A stretch of 64,000 bases of DNA from Brasilonema sp. CT11 (GTDB taxonomy: Bacteria; Cyanobacteriota; Cyanobacteriia; Cyanobacteriales; Nostocaceae), in NCBI RefSeq assembly GCF_017982655.1, contig NZ_JABXYX010000033.1:1-64000 (forward strand), written 5' to 3'. Position numbers and translations under genes: made by a program. Below the pieces are notes generated by a model. It saw only the letters and a list, made by a program, of their open reading frames with translations. It was not told the DNA's origin and did not search any database. The first letter of the stretch is position 1. Each line of letters starts with the position of its first letter. Shown piece after piece: positions 17,675-25,909 of the stretch.

Positions 17675-18499
17675 ATGAATAAACCAATCAAGCGAGCTTT
17701 TTTAGACACCGAAGACGGGCAGATTCTTTACCGCATAGGTGGTGAAGGAAGTCCTCTGCTTTTACTACATCAAAAGCCAATGAGTAGTAACGAATATCGA
17801 GAGTTAATGCCTATTTTGGCAAAAAATCGATGTGTCATTGCTATAGACTTTCTGGGTTATGGTGATTCAGATAAACCCCCCAAAATGTATTCAATTGAAG
17901 ACTACGCTAAAACCGTCATCTTGCTTTTAGACGAATTAGGGATAAAAACTACAAGCATCTTGGGACACCTAACAGGTGCTTTTGTAGCAGGAGAGGTCGC
18001 AGCAGAATATCCGGAACGAGTCGAAAAACTTGTCTTATCTGATCCCATAGTCTTAGGTGAAGAAGGAAAAGCAGCCCTATTAAGAACATTTTCTGAAGGT
18101 TTTCAAATAAAAACTGACGGCTCCCACCTGATGGAAAGATGGGCACTCCGTGCAAAGTCTGTAGAATCTGATGAATTAAATCACATGTTAGTTTTAGATG
18201 ATTTCAAAGGCTTTGGCTATCCTTTGTATGCCGTTTGGGCTGTAGCAAACTACTGTTTAAAGACGCAAGAAAGATTTCGACAAATAAAATGTCCCTCTCT
18301 AATTCTATGGGGAACTGAAGGTATAAAACAGTTGGAACGGCTAGGTTTAGCAAATGCAGACAATCACCATTTGATTTTAACAGCAATTCCTCATGGGAAA
18401 GTGGTTGAGATTGAAGGTGGAACTACATACATGATGCTCCAGAGATTTGAAGAAATCTCGAAGGTAGTCATCGAATTTTTAGAAGATAAAAGTTTTTAA
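17675..18499 (+). CDS. Alpha/beta-hydrolase fold protein, nucleophile replaced (copy 1)
   Basis: A 274-residue alpha/beta-hydrolase starting MNKPIKRAFLDTEDGQILYR. The fold landmarks are clear: IAIDFLGYGDSDKP near residue 54 and YPERVEKLVLSDP near residue 118. The nucleophile elbow, normally G-x-S-x-G, reads GHLTGAF near residue 98, so Leu sits where Ser is expected. The acid region reads WGTEG, also atypical, while a C-terminal His (IPHGKVVEIEGG) remains. It is about 60% similar to the next hydrolase and clearly a tandem duplicate. Standard serine-hydrolase activity is doubtful; lyase, oxygenase-like or binding roles occur elsewhere in the fold. Confidence 0.85.
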   Translation: MNKPIKRAFLDTEDGQILYRIGGEGSPLLLLHQKPMSSNEYRELMPILAKNRCVIAIDFLGYGDSDKPPKMYSIEDYAKTVILLLDELGIKTTSILGHLTGAFVAGEVAAEYPERVEKLVLSDPIVLGEEGKAALLRTFSEGFQIKTDGSHLMERWALRAKSVESDELNHMLVLDDFKGFGYPLYAVWAVANYCLKTQERFRQIKCPSLILWGTEGIKQLERLGLANADNHHLILTAIPHGKVVEIEGGTTYMMLQRFEEISKVVIEFLEDKSF

Positions 18500-18632
18500 A
18501 ACTATAGAGAAGATGTTGTCAAAAACATTAGGGCAAGAAAGCACATTGAGTTCATTCAATCAGGGTATGTCGAGCAGATATCTTGGGTTGTGGATGGTCT
18601 TTTGGAAGGCGCTCAGACTCGGATTCTGAACT

Positions 18633-18746
18633 TCCTCGTTCCCAGGTTCCACCTGGAAATGCCTTCAGGGAGGCTCTGCCTCTCAAAATATACTATAGGC
18701 AGAGCCTCTGGCAAGGCGTTACCAGGCAGCAGCCCAGGAACGAGAT
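18633..18746. repeat. Palindromic dispersed repeat, copy B
   Basis: Shorter copy of the 17517-17646 unit: CCTCGTTCCCAGGTTCCACC, then GAGGCTCTGCCTCTC pairing with AGGCAGAGCCTCTG, ending GGAACGAGATG. It sits immediately upstream of the second hydrolase and separates it from copy 1. Confidence 0.8.
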
Positions 18747-18789
18747 GAAAAGGAGTTTGATATTAGTTTTAAGTTATCAGGAGGGTCAC

Positions 18790-19614
18790 ATGAACAAATC
18801 TATCAAGCGAGCATTTTTAGATACTGAAGATGGTCAAATTCACTACCGAATTGGTGGTGAAGGAGAAGCACTTCTGCTACTGCATATGAACCCCCGCAGT
18901 AGTGACGAGTATCGCGAATTAATGCCCATCCTTGCACAAAAGTATCGCGTGATAGCGATGGATTTCATGGGTTTTGGTGATTCTGATAAACCTCCTAAAT
19001 TGTACTCCGTTACTGACTATGTAAAAACTGTCATTGCTCTGTTGGATGAGTTGGGTATTGAAAAAGTAAACCTCTTAGGAAACCACACAGGAGCCTTTGT
19101 TTCTGGAGAGATGACAGCAGCTTACCCAGAGCGTGTTAACAAACTGATATTATGTAATGTTGCTGGCTTTGGTGAAGCTGGTAAAACTGATTTAATGCAG
19201 AGATTTGATGAAGGCTTTGTCATTAAAGAGGATGGCTCTCACTTAATGGAAAGATGGTTAGCTCGTTCTAGATATGTAGGTTCTGCAGAGTTAAATCATC
19301 GTTGGGTTTTGGATGATTTAAAATGCTTTGGCTATCCTTTATATGCAGTTTGGGCTGTGGGTAATTACTGCATGGAAGCGGCAGAAAGGTTCAGTTCCAT
19401 CAAATGTCCAACACTGATTGTATGGGGTATTCATGATGTAGAAGAATTTGAAAGATTGGGTTTAGCGCTAGCAAAAGACCGATTTTTTCTCTCTCAAGCA
19501 ATTCCCCACGCTAAAGTTGTAGAATTTCCTGACGGAACAATTTGCATGATGAACCAGATTCCTGAAGAAGTATCAAATGTGGTGTTTGAATTTTTGGATG
19601 AAACAGGCGTTTAA
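18790..19614 (+). CDS. Alpha/beta-hydrolase fold protein, Ser→His nucleophile (copy 2)
   Basis: A 274-residue paralogue of the preceding hydrolase, starting MNKSIKRAFLDTEDGQIHYR; AGGAGGG at 18779-18785 supports this start over the longer frame that runs through the palindromic repeat. The nucleophile elbow reads GNHTGAF near residue 98: His replaces Ser. The acid site is conventional (WGIHD) and IPHAKVVEF keeps the general-base His. Exact length identity with copy 1 shows recent duplication. The 3' end of this gene is also found duplicated at 20653-20784. It was probably once followed directly by the reductase now at 20822. Confidence 0.85.
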   Translation: MNKSIKRAFLDTEDGQIHYRIGGEGEALLLLHMNPRSSDEYRELMPILAQKYRVIAMDFMGFGDSDKPPKLYSVTDYVKTVIALLDELGIEKVNLLGNHTGAFVSGEMTAAYPERVNKLILCNVAGFGEAGKTDLMQRFDEGFVIKEDGSHLMERWLARSRYVGSAELNHRWVLDDLKCFGYPLYAVWAVGNYCMEAAERFSSIKCPTLIVWGIHDVEEFERLGLALAKDRFFLSQAIPHAKVVEFPDGTICMMNQIPEEVSNVVFEFLDETGV

Positions 19615-19760
19615 TAAGTGATATATAAAGGTAAACGCTGAAGCAGAAAACATGAGTTCAAAAACCTACAAAAAACTAGTTGCAAAACAGTTTGCCCAAG
19701 ATTTCAAATCAGCTATTGAAATCATAGAACTCCCCATTCCCGAACCTGCACCAGATGAAA
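19483..19760. repeat. Direct repeat, copy 1 (hydrolase 3' end plus reductase 5' end)
   Basis: A 278-bp segment repeated at 20653-20930 with a constant 1170-base offset and about 20 differences. It spans the last 44 codons of hydrolase 2, the intergenic leader and the first 36 codons of the reductase. Confidence 0.9.
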
Positions 19761-19855
19761 AAGGAGAAGAGAAGAAGCGGCAGTTCCTCTCCTCCCCTCA
19801 CTCCTATATATTAAGTATTGAGGATGTTCTTTTTTTGAAGTCCCTAAGCATCTAA
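19652..19855 (+). pseudogene. Truncated 5' copy of the medium-chain reductase gene
   Basis: Codons 1-36 (MSSKTYKKLVAKQFAQDFKS and on to PDE) match the N-terminus of the reductase at 20822 with a few changes, then the sequence departs into an unrelated 31-codon tail (KGEEKKRQFL…). No Rossmann or catalytic part remains. The start, leader and likely ribosome site are identical to those of the intact copy. The tail overlaps the end of the convergent TerB-like gene by 12 bases. It is interpreted as the left half of a duplication broken by insertion of the TerB segment. Confidence 0.85.
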
Positions 19856-20335
19856 AACTTCAGTCTTCAGTAGCGCCTTACGCAATGCGGTTATTGCTTC
19901 TTCCGCCTCTACCAACCTTTCGAGAGCAAGCGCAATATCATCTTCAACTTTCAATAGTTTAGCTGCCTTCTTAACAGCTTTTCGCTCTTCAGATGAGTAA
20001 TCATCAGCGGCAGCCATTTGAATTGCGTGATACAACAATGTCCTTGGTTTTGACCAAGTAGAGACATCAACTGTAATCTTGCTTAATAAGTTCTCTAAAT
20101 CAGCATTCTTGTAGTCAAATACTTTGTATTTCTCTATTATTTCTTCAGGAGCGCCTACAGTGCGTTGATGATTTAGTAACCAATTAAGTTCGGCTTCTGA
20201 AACCTCTCCATCAGCACCTGCAATAGCGAGTAGTGCATATCCGTAGTTAAGGACTGCTTCATAAGGGGCTTGGGAAACACCTAAGTTTTTTTTCAAAAAT
20301 TCAGAAAAAGGCACTGCTGCTGTGATATCGCTCAT
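19844..20335 (-). CDS. TerB-like tellurite-resistance-type protein
   Basis: A 163-residue helical protein with two TerB half-sites: AGADGEVSEAELNWLL near residues 34-49 and AAADDYSSEERKAVKKAAKL near residues 109-128. The Asp/Glu pattern is typical of metal-binding TerB/DjlA helical bundles. The C-terminal 30 residues are charged and possibly coiled. TerB domains appear in tellurite/stress systems and in signalling modules; no ter partners are nearby. It lies between the two copies of a 278-bp direct repeat and on the opposite strand, so it looks inserted into a formerly continuous hydrolase-reductase pair. Confidence 0.8.
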   Translation of the reverse strand: MSDITAAVPFSEFLKKNLGVSQAPYEAVLNYGYALLAIAGADGEVSEAELNWLLNHQRTVGAPEEIIEKYKVFDYKNADLENLLSKITVDVSTWSKPRTLLYHAIQMAAADDYSSEERKAVKKAAKLLKVEDDIALALERLVEAEEAITALRKALLKTEVLDA

Positions 20336-20626
20336 AGATTACCTCTTTGGTTTTTTGATAATTTACTTTTTGACATAATTAAGAGTATCAAAAAATACAA
20401 TAGCACAATGTCAGGATAAAAAGTTATGCACTCTTGTACTAAGAATCATTTTTTTCAACCAATTTCTAATGCCATAAGGGTCATTGTTCGGGGCTCTCAC
20501 ATGTTTATGCCAATCTGTCAATCACTTGCTTCATTTTTGCAAAGGACATAATTAGTACGAAACGTTTGTTGGATAAGTTGACCTTTTACAGTCACTGTTA
20601 GTAACACTATTCTTGTTACCCAAGCT
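20336..20626. other. Gene-free stretch upstream of the TerB-like gene
   Basis: About 290 AT-rich bases; no gene, hairpin terminator or recognised repeat. It would include the promoter of the TerB-like gene. Confidence 0.5.
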
Positions 20627-20784
20627 ATTGGCTGAAAAACAAGGAATTCCATTTTTTTCTATCTCAAGCGATTCCCCACGCTAAGGTTATAGAGTTTCCT
20701 AACGGAACAATTTGCATGATGAACCAGATACCTGAAGAAATTTCAAATGTGGTGCTTGAATTTTTGGATGAAACAGGCGTTTAA
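20627..20784 (+). pseudogene. hisS–hydrolase fusion scar
   Basis: 20627-20655 is an exact 29-base copy of hisS 17361-17389. It runs straight into a copy of the 3' end of hydrolase 2 (20653-20784, ending at the same TAA). The junction lies in a shared run of T residues. It has no start codon or intact domain. This is a deletion scar in a duplicated block that once stretched from hisS through the hydrolases to the reductase. Confidence 0.8.
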
Positions 20785-20930
20785 TAAGTGATATATAAAG
20801 GTAAACGCTGAAGCAGAAAACATGAGTTCAAAAACCTATAAAAAGCTAATAGCAAAACAGTTTGCCCAAAACTTCAAATCAGCTATTGAAATCATAGAAC
20901 TCCCCATTCCCGAACCTGCACCAGATGAAA
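20653..20930. repeat. Direct repeat, copy 2
   Basis: Counterpart of 19483-19760; here the reductase part continues into the intact gene. Confidence 0.9.
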
Positions 20931-21829
20931 TTGTCATTCGCAACAAATTCGCTGGAATCAACGCCGGATTTGACACCTTAATTTGCCGAGGTGATGTCAG
21001 CTACATTAACTTAACTCCTCCTTTTGATTTAGGTGTGGAAGCAGTGGGAGAAGTTGTCACAGTGGGAAATCATGTCAAAGATTTCCAAGTTGGTGATGCT
21101 GTAGTCACTACCGTGCGTGGCGGAGGGTATCGCGAGTACCAAGCGATAAATGCCAACTTAGCTGTTAAGGTGCGGGAAGCAACGCCAGAGATACTAACCT
21201 TAATGCCTACTGGTGTATCAGCAATGGTAGCCTTAGAACAAGTGGGAGAGATGAAAAGCCAAGAAGTTGTCTTGGTGACAGCGGCGGCGGGTGGAACCGG
21301 ACACATTGCGGTACAATTGGCGAAGTTAGCGGGTAATCATGTGATTGGTACTTGCGGAACTGATGCAAAGGTAGAGTTACTGGAGGAGTTGGGATGCGAT
21401 CGCATTATCAACTACCGCACACAAAATCTCAATCAAGTCCTCAAGCAAGAATATCCCAATGGCGTTAACCTAGTTTTTGAATGTGTGGGTAAACAAGTCT
21501 TTGATACTTGTGTGGATAATTTGGCAGTTCGCGGACGTTTAGTTGTGGTTGGTTTCGTTTCCGAATATGCTAAGAACTTGGAGCAAGTCACACAAGCGCG
21601 AATTTATCACAATTTGTTTTGGAAAGCAGCTTCAGTGCGGGGGTTTCTCATGCCCTTGTATAAAGAATATATGACAGAGGCACGCGATCGCCTCTTAAAT
21701 CTGTTCTACACAAACAAGTTAAAAGTTGCTGTTGACTCAACTGTATTTCACGGCATAGAATCCATTACTGCTGCTGTCGAATACCTGCTCAGTGGTCAAA
21801 ATTGTGGCAAAGTAGTTGTCAGATTTTAG
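20822..21829 (+). CDS. Medium-chain reductase/quinone oxidoreductase family protein
   Basis: A 335-residue NADPH-dependent enzyme of the MDR superfamily, resembling zeta-crystallin/PTGR3-type quinone or enone reductases. The N-terminal GroES-like domain carries GINAGFDTLICRGDV near residues 45-59 and GVEAVGEVVTVG; the Rossmann motif AAAGGTGHIAVQLAKLAGN lies near residues 154-172. The catalytic-zinc Cys/His set is not obvious, so it is probably zinc-free. It most likely reduces an alpha,beta-unsaturated carbonyl. The leader is shared with the truncated copy at 19652. It is followed after 39 bases by an NTF2-like protein. Confidence 0.88.
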   Translation: MSSKTYKKLIAKQFAQNFKSAIEIIELPIPEPAPDEIVIRNKFAGINAGFDTLICRGDVSYINLTPPFDLGVEAVGEVVTVGNHVKDFQVGDAVVTTVRGGGYREYQAINANLAVKVREATPEILTLMPTGVSAMVALEQVGEMKSQEVVLVTAAAGGTGHIAVQLAKLAGNHVIGTCGTDAKVELLEELGCDRIINYRTQNLNQVLKQEYPNGVNLVFECVGKQVFDTCVDNLAVRGRLVVVGFVSEYAKNLEQVTQARIYHNLFWKAASVRGFLMPLYKEYMTEARDRLLNLFYTNKLKVAVDSTVFHGIESITAAVEYLLSGQNCGKVVVRF

Positions 21830-21868
21830 AAAATAGTCATATATTTAGCACAGAGCGAGGAAGTCACA

Positions 21869-22258
21869 ATGACACAACAGTCAGAAAATACTTTAAAAGT
21901 TGCTCATAAAGCATTTGAACACTTCCAGCACGGTTTGGCAACAGGCGAGTGGAACCAGTTCTTGGATGTGCTGACAGAAGACTTTAGCTTCTGGTTTCCT
22001 ATTGGAAAATATCACGGTTTACATCAGGGAAAAGAAAAAGCAAGAGAATTTTTCCAATATATTGCTGAATCATTAAGAGGTGAACTCATTTTAGAGCACG
22101 TTACTAGTAATGAGACAACGGTTGTGTTTGAGTTCCGCGATGAGGGAACGTTGTTTGGAGAATTTTACAAAAATCGGATAGCGGTTTCCTTTGATGTGCG
22201 GGGAGACAAAATTTGTGGTTATAGAGAATATTTTGGCAGTGATGGCAAATCAAATTGA
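21869..22258 (+). CDS. NTF2-like/SnoaL-like protein
   Basis: A 129-residue cone-shaped alpha+beta protein of the NTF2-like superfamily. Patterns such as AFEHFQHGLATGEWNQFLD, VLTEDFSFWFP and KEKAREFFQYIAESL followed by VVFEFRDEGTLFG and ISFD/AVSFDVRGDKI-type strands fit SnoaL/limonene-epoxide-hydrolase-like folds. Such proteins are often small cyclases, isomerases or ligand-binding proteins in specialised metabolism. GCGAGGAAG at 21853-21861 supports the ATG at 21869. It is probably co-transcribed with the reductase. Confidence 0.8.
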   Translation: MTQQSENTLKVAHKAFEHFQHGLATGEWNQFLDVLTEDFSFWFPIGKYHGLHQGKEKAREFFQYIAESLRGELILEHVTSNETTVVFEFRDEGTLFGEFYKNRIAVSFDVRGDKICGYREYFGSDGKSN

Positions 22259-22270
22259 AGTAGGACTGCG

Positions 22271-22735
22271 TTAATTTTTATCAGCATTTTTCTGATTCAA
22301 TTCTCTGCACTTAGCCTCCGCTGCTTGATAAGCCTCTAAGTAATCCTTAGCACCCAACATCACATTCCCGTAATACTCGTAAGGTGGCTCACCATAAATT
22401 GGCAATGGATCATCTTCTGGATAATCTTCTTTAGATTCTTCTATGATTGCTTTTAGTTCCTTTACGGTCAACCGTTGTGCTGTAAAGTAGCAAAGTTCTT
22501 GAGCATTCTTGTTAAGGTACGGTAATGTTGGATCGACAATACAATCTTCCAATTCCATCCAACCGTGTTCGATGGGTTTGTGTGGCTTGCCAGCAAAAAC
22601 TAAAAAACCTTGTACGTAAATTGCTCCCTCAGTCGCTAATGCTGCTCTGTAAGCATTATCAAACGGAGTTTTAGGTTTGCTTTTTACACGTTGGGCAGTT
22701 TCAATAGAAAGCGCTTCATTCAGTGGTTTGTTCAT
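22271..22735 (-). CDS. Conserved hypothetical protein with HGWxE…DPT motif
   Basis: A 154-residue soluble protein of unknown function. The central region IEHGWMELEDCIVDPTLPYL near residues 55-74 resembles the His and Asp/Asn part of papain-like or transglutaminase-like folds (H-x-W … DPT). A catalytic Cys at the usual N-terminal side is not obvious: the segment there reads AYRAALATEGAIYVQGF. The C-terminus holds an acidic Pro-rich segment (YPEDDPLPIYGEPPYEYYG). It converges with the NTF2-like gene 12 bases away. It may be an inactive or minimal member of that fold group; no function is claimed. Confidence 0.6.
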   Translation of the reverse strand: MNKPLNEALSIETAQRVKSKPKTPFDNAYRAALATEGAIYVQGFLVFAGKPHKPIEHGWMELEDCIVDPTLPYLNKNAQELCYFTAQRLTVKELKAIIEESKEDYPEDDPLPIYGEPPYEYYGNVMLGAKDYLEAYQAAEAKCRELNQKNADKN

Positions 22736-23327
22736 CGACAGCGAGCATTAAGCCATGACTCTAACATAGTATCACTTGTAAATCCCTTGACCAAATGAAT
22801 CATAGCGATTTTCAATTTGCAATACACTAAAGACCTTAGATATAACGCTTATATACATTTATGTATATTTGCTCTGATGTTAAGCGTCTACACAAGTAAA
22901 TTCATAAATAAAACCGAATTCCTATATTGGATTTATAAATATTAACCTCCCTTGGCGACACGCGAGTGCTTTCTTTGAGTGCGACGAGTGCGTGTCCGCA
23001 GGACATAAACGCCTCCGTAGGCTAGACACATATATAAAGCCGTAGGTATACGCCAGTGGTGCCCGTAGGGCAAATCAATTAGGATTGCTATAGCAAACTG
23101 CTTTGCTATCATTGTGATCAATTAGCTAATATAGCAATCCTAAATGATTCATGAAATTCTCTGTTTCTTTTCTTGGCCTCCTATGCGCTAAGGCGCACGT
23201 TACGCTAAGGCGTCTTGTTGCTAATCGATAATTTTTACAACTCAAATAGGATTGCTATATTAGCAGTAGCATATATTTGATTGAACTGTTAGAAATCTTA
23301 CATTTTTTTTATTATTGGTAAAATGAG
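22736..23327. other. Gene-free stretch with several dispersed repeats
   Basis: No gene. 22955-23070 carries palindromic repeat pieces (GTGTCCGCAGGACA at 23010-23023; CCGTAGG units). An inverted repeat TTAGGATTGCTAT / ATAGCAATCCTAA lies at 23079-23091 and 23131-23143 with an inner AGCAAACTGCTTTGCT hairpin; a third AGGATTGCTATA copy occurs near 23247. The 80 bases before the GrpE-like gene are AT-rich; no CIRCE element was seen. Confidence 0.65.
23079..23143. repeat. Inverted repeat AGGATTGCTAT/ATAGCAATCCT
   Basis: Perfect 13-bp arms separated by 39 bases, with an internal hairpin, making a small fold-back unit of the kind often dispersed in cyanobacterial intergenic DNA. Confidence 0.7.
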
Positions 23328-23963
23328 ATGAGCCTCAGTCATAATAAAGATTTTCAAGAATTAGAGAAAACTTTACAGAACTTACTTAATGATAATTTAC
23401 AGAGCTATTTAGATAATATATTGACAAAGAAGATAGAAAAATCTATCAAAGAATCTTTAAATGAATATGTATCTGAACAAATAAAAACACAACGTGCTTC
23501 TTACACAAATACTAACGCAATTCTAGATAATACTGCTGCGATTAAAGAATTAAATGAAAAACTTGAATACACATTGGCAGAACTGAACGATTTTAATAAC
23601 TCTGTGGAAACCATGCTTATGGAGCAGCGTCAGAAGAATGGAGAACTGCAACGAAAGATTAACTATTGGGAACAGTCAGCAATAGAGTTTTTTAGGTTAT
23701 TAGAAAGGGCAGTTGATTACGAAACAGATGAACATAAACTGTTAATCAATAGAATATTAAATGGTTATAATGGAATTTTTATGAATTTAGGAATGGAGCG
23801 TATCATTCCACAAGAAAAAGAATCTCTTTCTGAAAGATTTCATGAAGCAATTGATGAGGAAGAATCAGATATAATACCAGGCAATATCGTTAGATGTATT
23901 AGTTGGGGTTACAAAATTGGTGACAAAGTTCTTGAGAAAGCAAAGGTTGTTGTAGCAAAATAA
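23328..23963 (+). CDS. GrpE-like nucleotide exchange factor with long coiled coil
   Basis: A 211-residue protein. Residues 1-120 are strongly charged and helical (coiled coil, rich in Glu/Lys/Asn/Gln). Residues 120-211 resemble the GrpE four-helix/beta-wing head: FHEAIDEEESDIIPGNIVRC and GYKIGDKVLEKAKVVVAK match the GrpE end pattern (HEA…E…GYK-GDRVLRPA-V-V). It is divergent from housekeeping GrpE, but its place immediately upstream of an Hsp70 and a J-domain gene makes a nucleotide-exchange role for that Hsp70 likely. ATG at 23328 is used; the ribosome site is weak. Confidence 0.75.
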   Translation: MSLSHNKDFQELEKTLQNLLNDNLQSYLDNILTKKIEKSIKESLNEYVSEQIKTQRASYTNTNAILDNTAAIKELNEKLEYTLAELNDFNNSVETMLMEQRQKNGELQRKINYWEQSAIEFFRLLERAVDYETDEHKLLINRILNGYNGIFMNLGMERIIPQEKESLSERFHEAIDEEESDIIPGNIVRCISWGYKIGDKVLEKAKVVVAK

Positions 23964-24154
23964 CTAACGCCATAATAGGAAAAAAATCAAAATATCCTCT
24001 AGGCATACGCTTTGGATGAGCGCCTGTTACTTTTTTGCAGGAGGTACAAAAAAAGTGCATAGCTTGTGGTAAAAAATTCTGCCTGTTGACTGTATGCACT
24101 TGTTTTAGCATGACAGCTTATAAATTTTACAGTGAGAAAGGAATTAGTTAGGCA

Positions 24155-25903
24155 ATGACAAAAAATTATGCTATCGGAATTGATTTAGGAACATCGACAT
24201 CTGAAATTTGCGTCTACCGAAATAATGAGTCATTTCCGATTCCTGATCCTGTTACAAAAATGGCGATTATTCCCTCAATTGTTGCTATTAATAAAAAAGG
24301 TGAAATTTTAGTGGGAGAAAATGCCAGAAGTTGGGTTGATGTCTCAAATCGAGGCTGTCGTGAAGTCAAGCGGAAGATGGGAACTGGAGAAACAATAAAA
24401 CTGCTAGAAAAAGAGTTTCGCCCTGAAGAAATTTCTGCTTTAATTCTTCGTCAACTGAAGGAAAATGCGGAAGTTGCACTAGGGATAGAAATTCGAGAAG
24501 TTGTCCTTTCTGTTCCAGCGAACTTTCCAGACGCAGCTCGACAAGCTACACTGAATGCAGGTGAATTGGCAGGATTAAAAATTATTCGCCTGATAAATGA
24601 ACCAACAGCAGCCGCTTTAGCTTTTGGAATCAAAAATATTGATGTTGAAGAACAGCTTGTTGTCTTTGATTTTGGTGGTGGTACATTAGATATCACTGTA
24701 CTGGAAATGGTTGCAGGTGTTCTTGATGTAAAGTGTAGTTTCGGTAATCCTCAATTAGGGGGTAAAGATTTCGATGAAGCAATGATGACATTCATAAAGA
24801 GAAAATTTCAGACAGAAAATCCTCAGGCAGAAATTTCTCAAAAAGCTCATGGTGCACTGAAAGAAGCTGCAGAAAAAGCTAAAAAAGTTCTTTCTACACA
24901 ACAATCGTATGATGTACGAATTCCGTATTTTGCAGCAAGTCATGGTGAATTTATTGACTTAGAGGTGGAAGTGACGCAGCAAGAATTTGAGCAGGTGATC
25001 GCACCTCTATTAGAAAAGGCGCGAGACTGCATCCATCAAGCACTAAATGCCAAAAATCTGCACCCCAGTACAATCAATCGAGTGTTACTTGTAGGTGGAA
25101 CAACTTACATTCCTGCGGTTCGCGAATTAATCGTAGAGATGTTTGGTAAACAAGGCAAAGCACTTGATGTTGGTGCAGACTTAGCTGTGGGTGTTGGTGC
25201 ATCTATTCATGCTGCTTTAGCCAAAGGTTTCATTCCTGAGGATTCCGGTGTTATTCTCACCGATGTTGCTCCTTTTGGATTGGGTATTGAAGTGGTGAGT
25301 TACGTTGGTGGACAGTATATGCTTACCTACGAACCTTTGATCCAACCCAATACAACGATTCCTTATTCTACTCTCAAAACTTACACTCTTTTAAAAGCAG
25401 ATCAAAAGCGGCTGGAAGTTCGTCTCTATCAAGACAACACAGGGAGAGCAAAGCTACCAAATGAAGCGATTGACACAGGAATAGAAGCAGAGATCACAGA
25501 TATTCCTCCAGCTGTTGATGGTATTCCCTATGCAGTGCAAGTGGAATTTTCTTATGACATTAATGGGATAGCTAAACTAAAAGCGACTATTCCTAATATT
25601 AATAAAAGTGTAGAGCTATCTTACGGTTTTTCAGCTAAGCGGATGGCTAGCAAAGATATAGCTGATGCTGCTTCTCGTCTCAAAGAACTGTGGAAGCAAA
25701 ACGCCAAAGCAAGACAATACGAAGGACTTATTAATAAAGCAGAAAGATATATGGCTGGAATACCTCCTCAAGAAAGATCGCCGTTATCTGATATTGTTAT
25801 GGAACTCAAAAAAGCTCTCATGAATGACAATATTCAAGAAATTCAAAAAGCAGGCGATCGCCTTGTGGACTTATTGTTTGATTTAGAAAATAACATGGAA
25901 TAA
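24155..25903 (+). CDS. Divergent Hsp70 (DnaK-like) chaperone
   Basis: A 582-residue Hsp70. The ATPase domain is intact: phosphate 1 AIGIDLGTSTSEI (residues 6-18), RLINEPTAAALAFG near residue 147, phosphate 2 VVFDFGGGTLDITVL near residue 169, and adenosine motif VLLVGGTTYIPAVRE near residue 310. The substrate domain follows (about 370-500), and the alpha-helical lid is short, ending without the EEVD-like tail of housekeeping DnaK. It lies between GrpE-like and J-domain genes and is followed after 6 bases by the latter. It probably serves a dedicated client set; the clients are not evident. Confidence 0.9.
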   Translation: MTKNYAIGIDLGTSTSEICVYRNNESFPIPDPVTKMAIIPSIVAINKKGEILVGENARSWVDVSNRGCREVKRKMGTGETIKLLEKEFRPEEISALILRQLKENAEVALGIEIREVVLSVPANFPDAARQATLNAGELAGLKIIRLINEPTAAALAFGIKNIDVEEQLVVFDFGGGTLDITVLEMVAGVLDVKCSFGNPQLGGKDFDEAMMTFIKRKFQTENPQAEISQKAHGALKEAAEKAKKVLSTQQSYDVRIPYFAASHGEFIDLEVEVTQQEFEQVIAPLLEKARDCIHQALNAKNLHPSTINRVLLVGGTTYIPAVRELIVEMFGKQGKALDVGADLAVGVGASIHAALAKGFIPEDSGVILTDVAPFGLGIEVVSYVGGQYMLTYEPLIQPNTTIPYSTLKTYTLLKADQKRLEVRLYQDNTGRAKLPNEAIDTGIEAEITDIPPAVDGIPYAVQVEFSYDINGIAKLKATIPNINKSVELSYGFSAKRMASKDIADAASRLKELWKQNAKARQYEGLINKAERYMAGIPPQERSPLSDIVMELKKALMNDNIQEIQKAGDRLVDLLFDLENNME

Positions 25904-25909
25904 TAATAG

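Noticed and set aside
23250-23327. CIRCE heat-shock operator before the GrpE-like gene
   Set aside because: No TTAGCACTC-N9-GAGTGCTAA palindrome was found.
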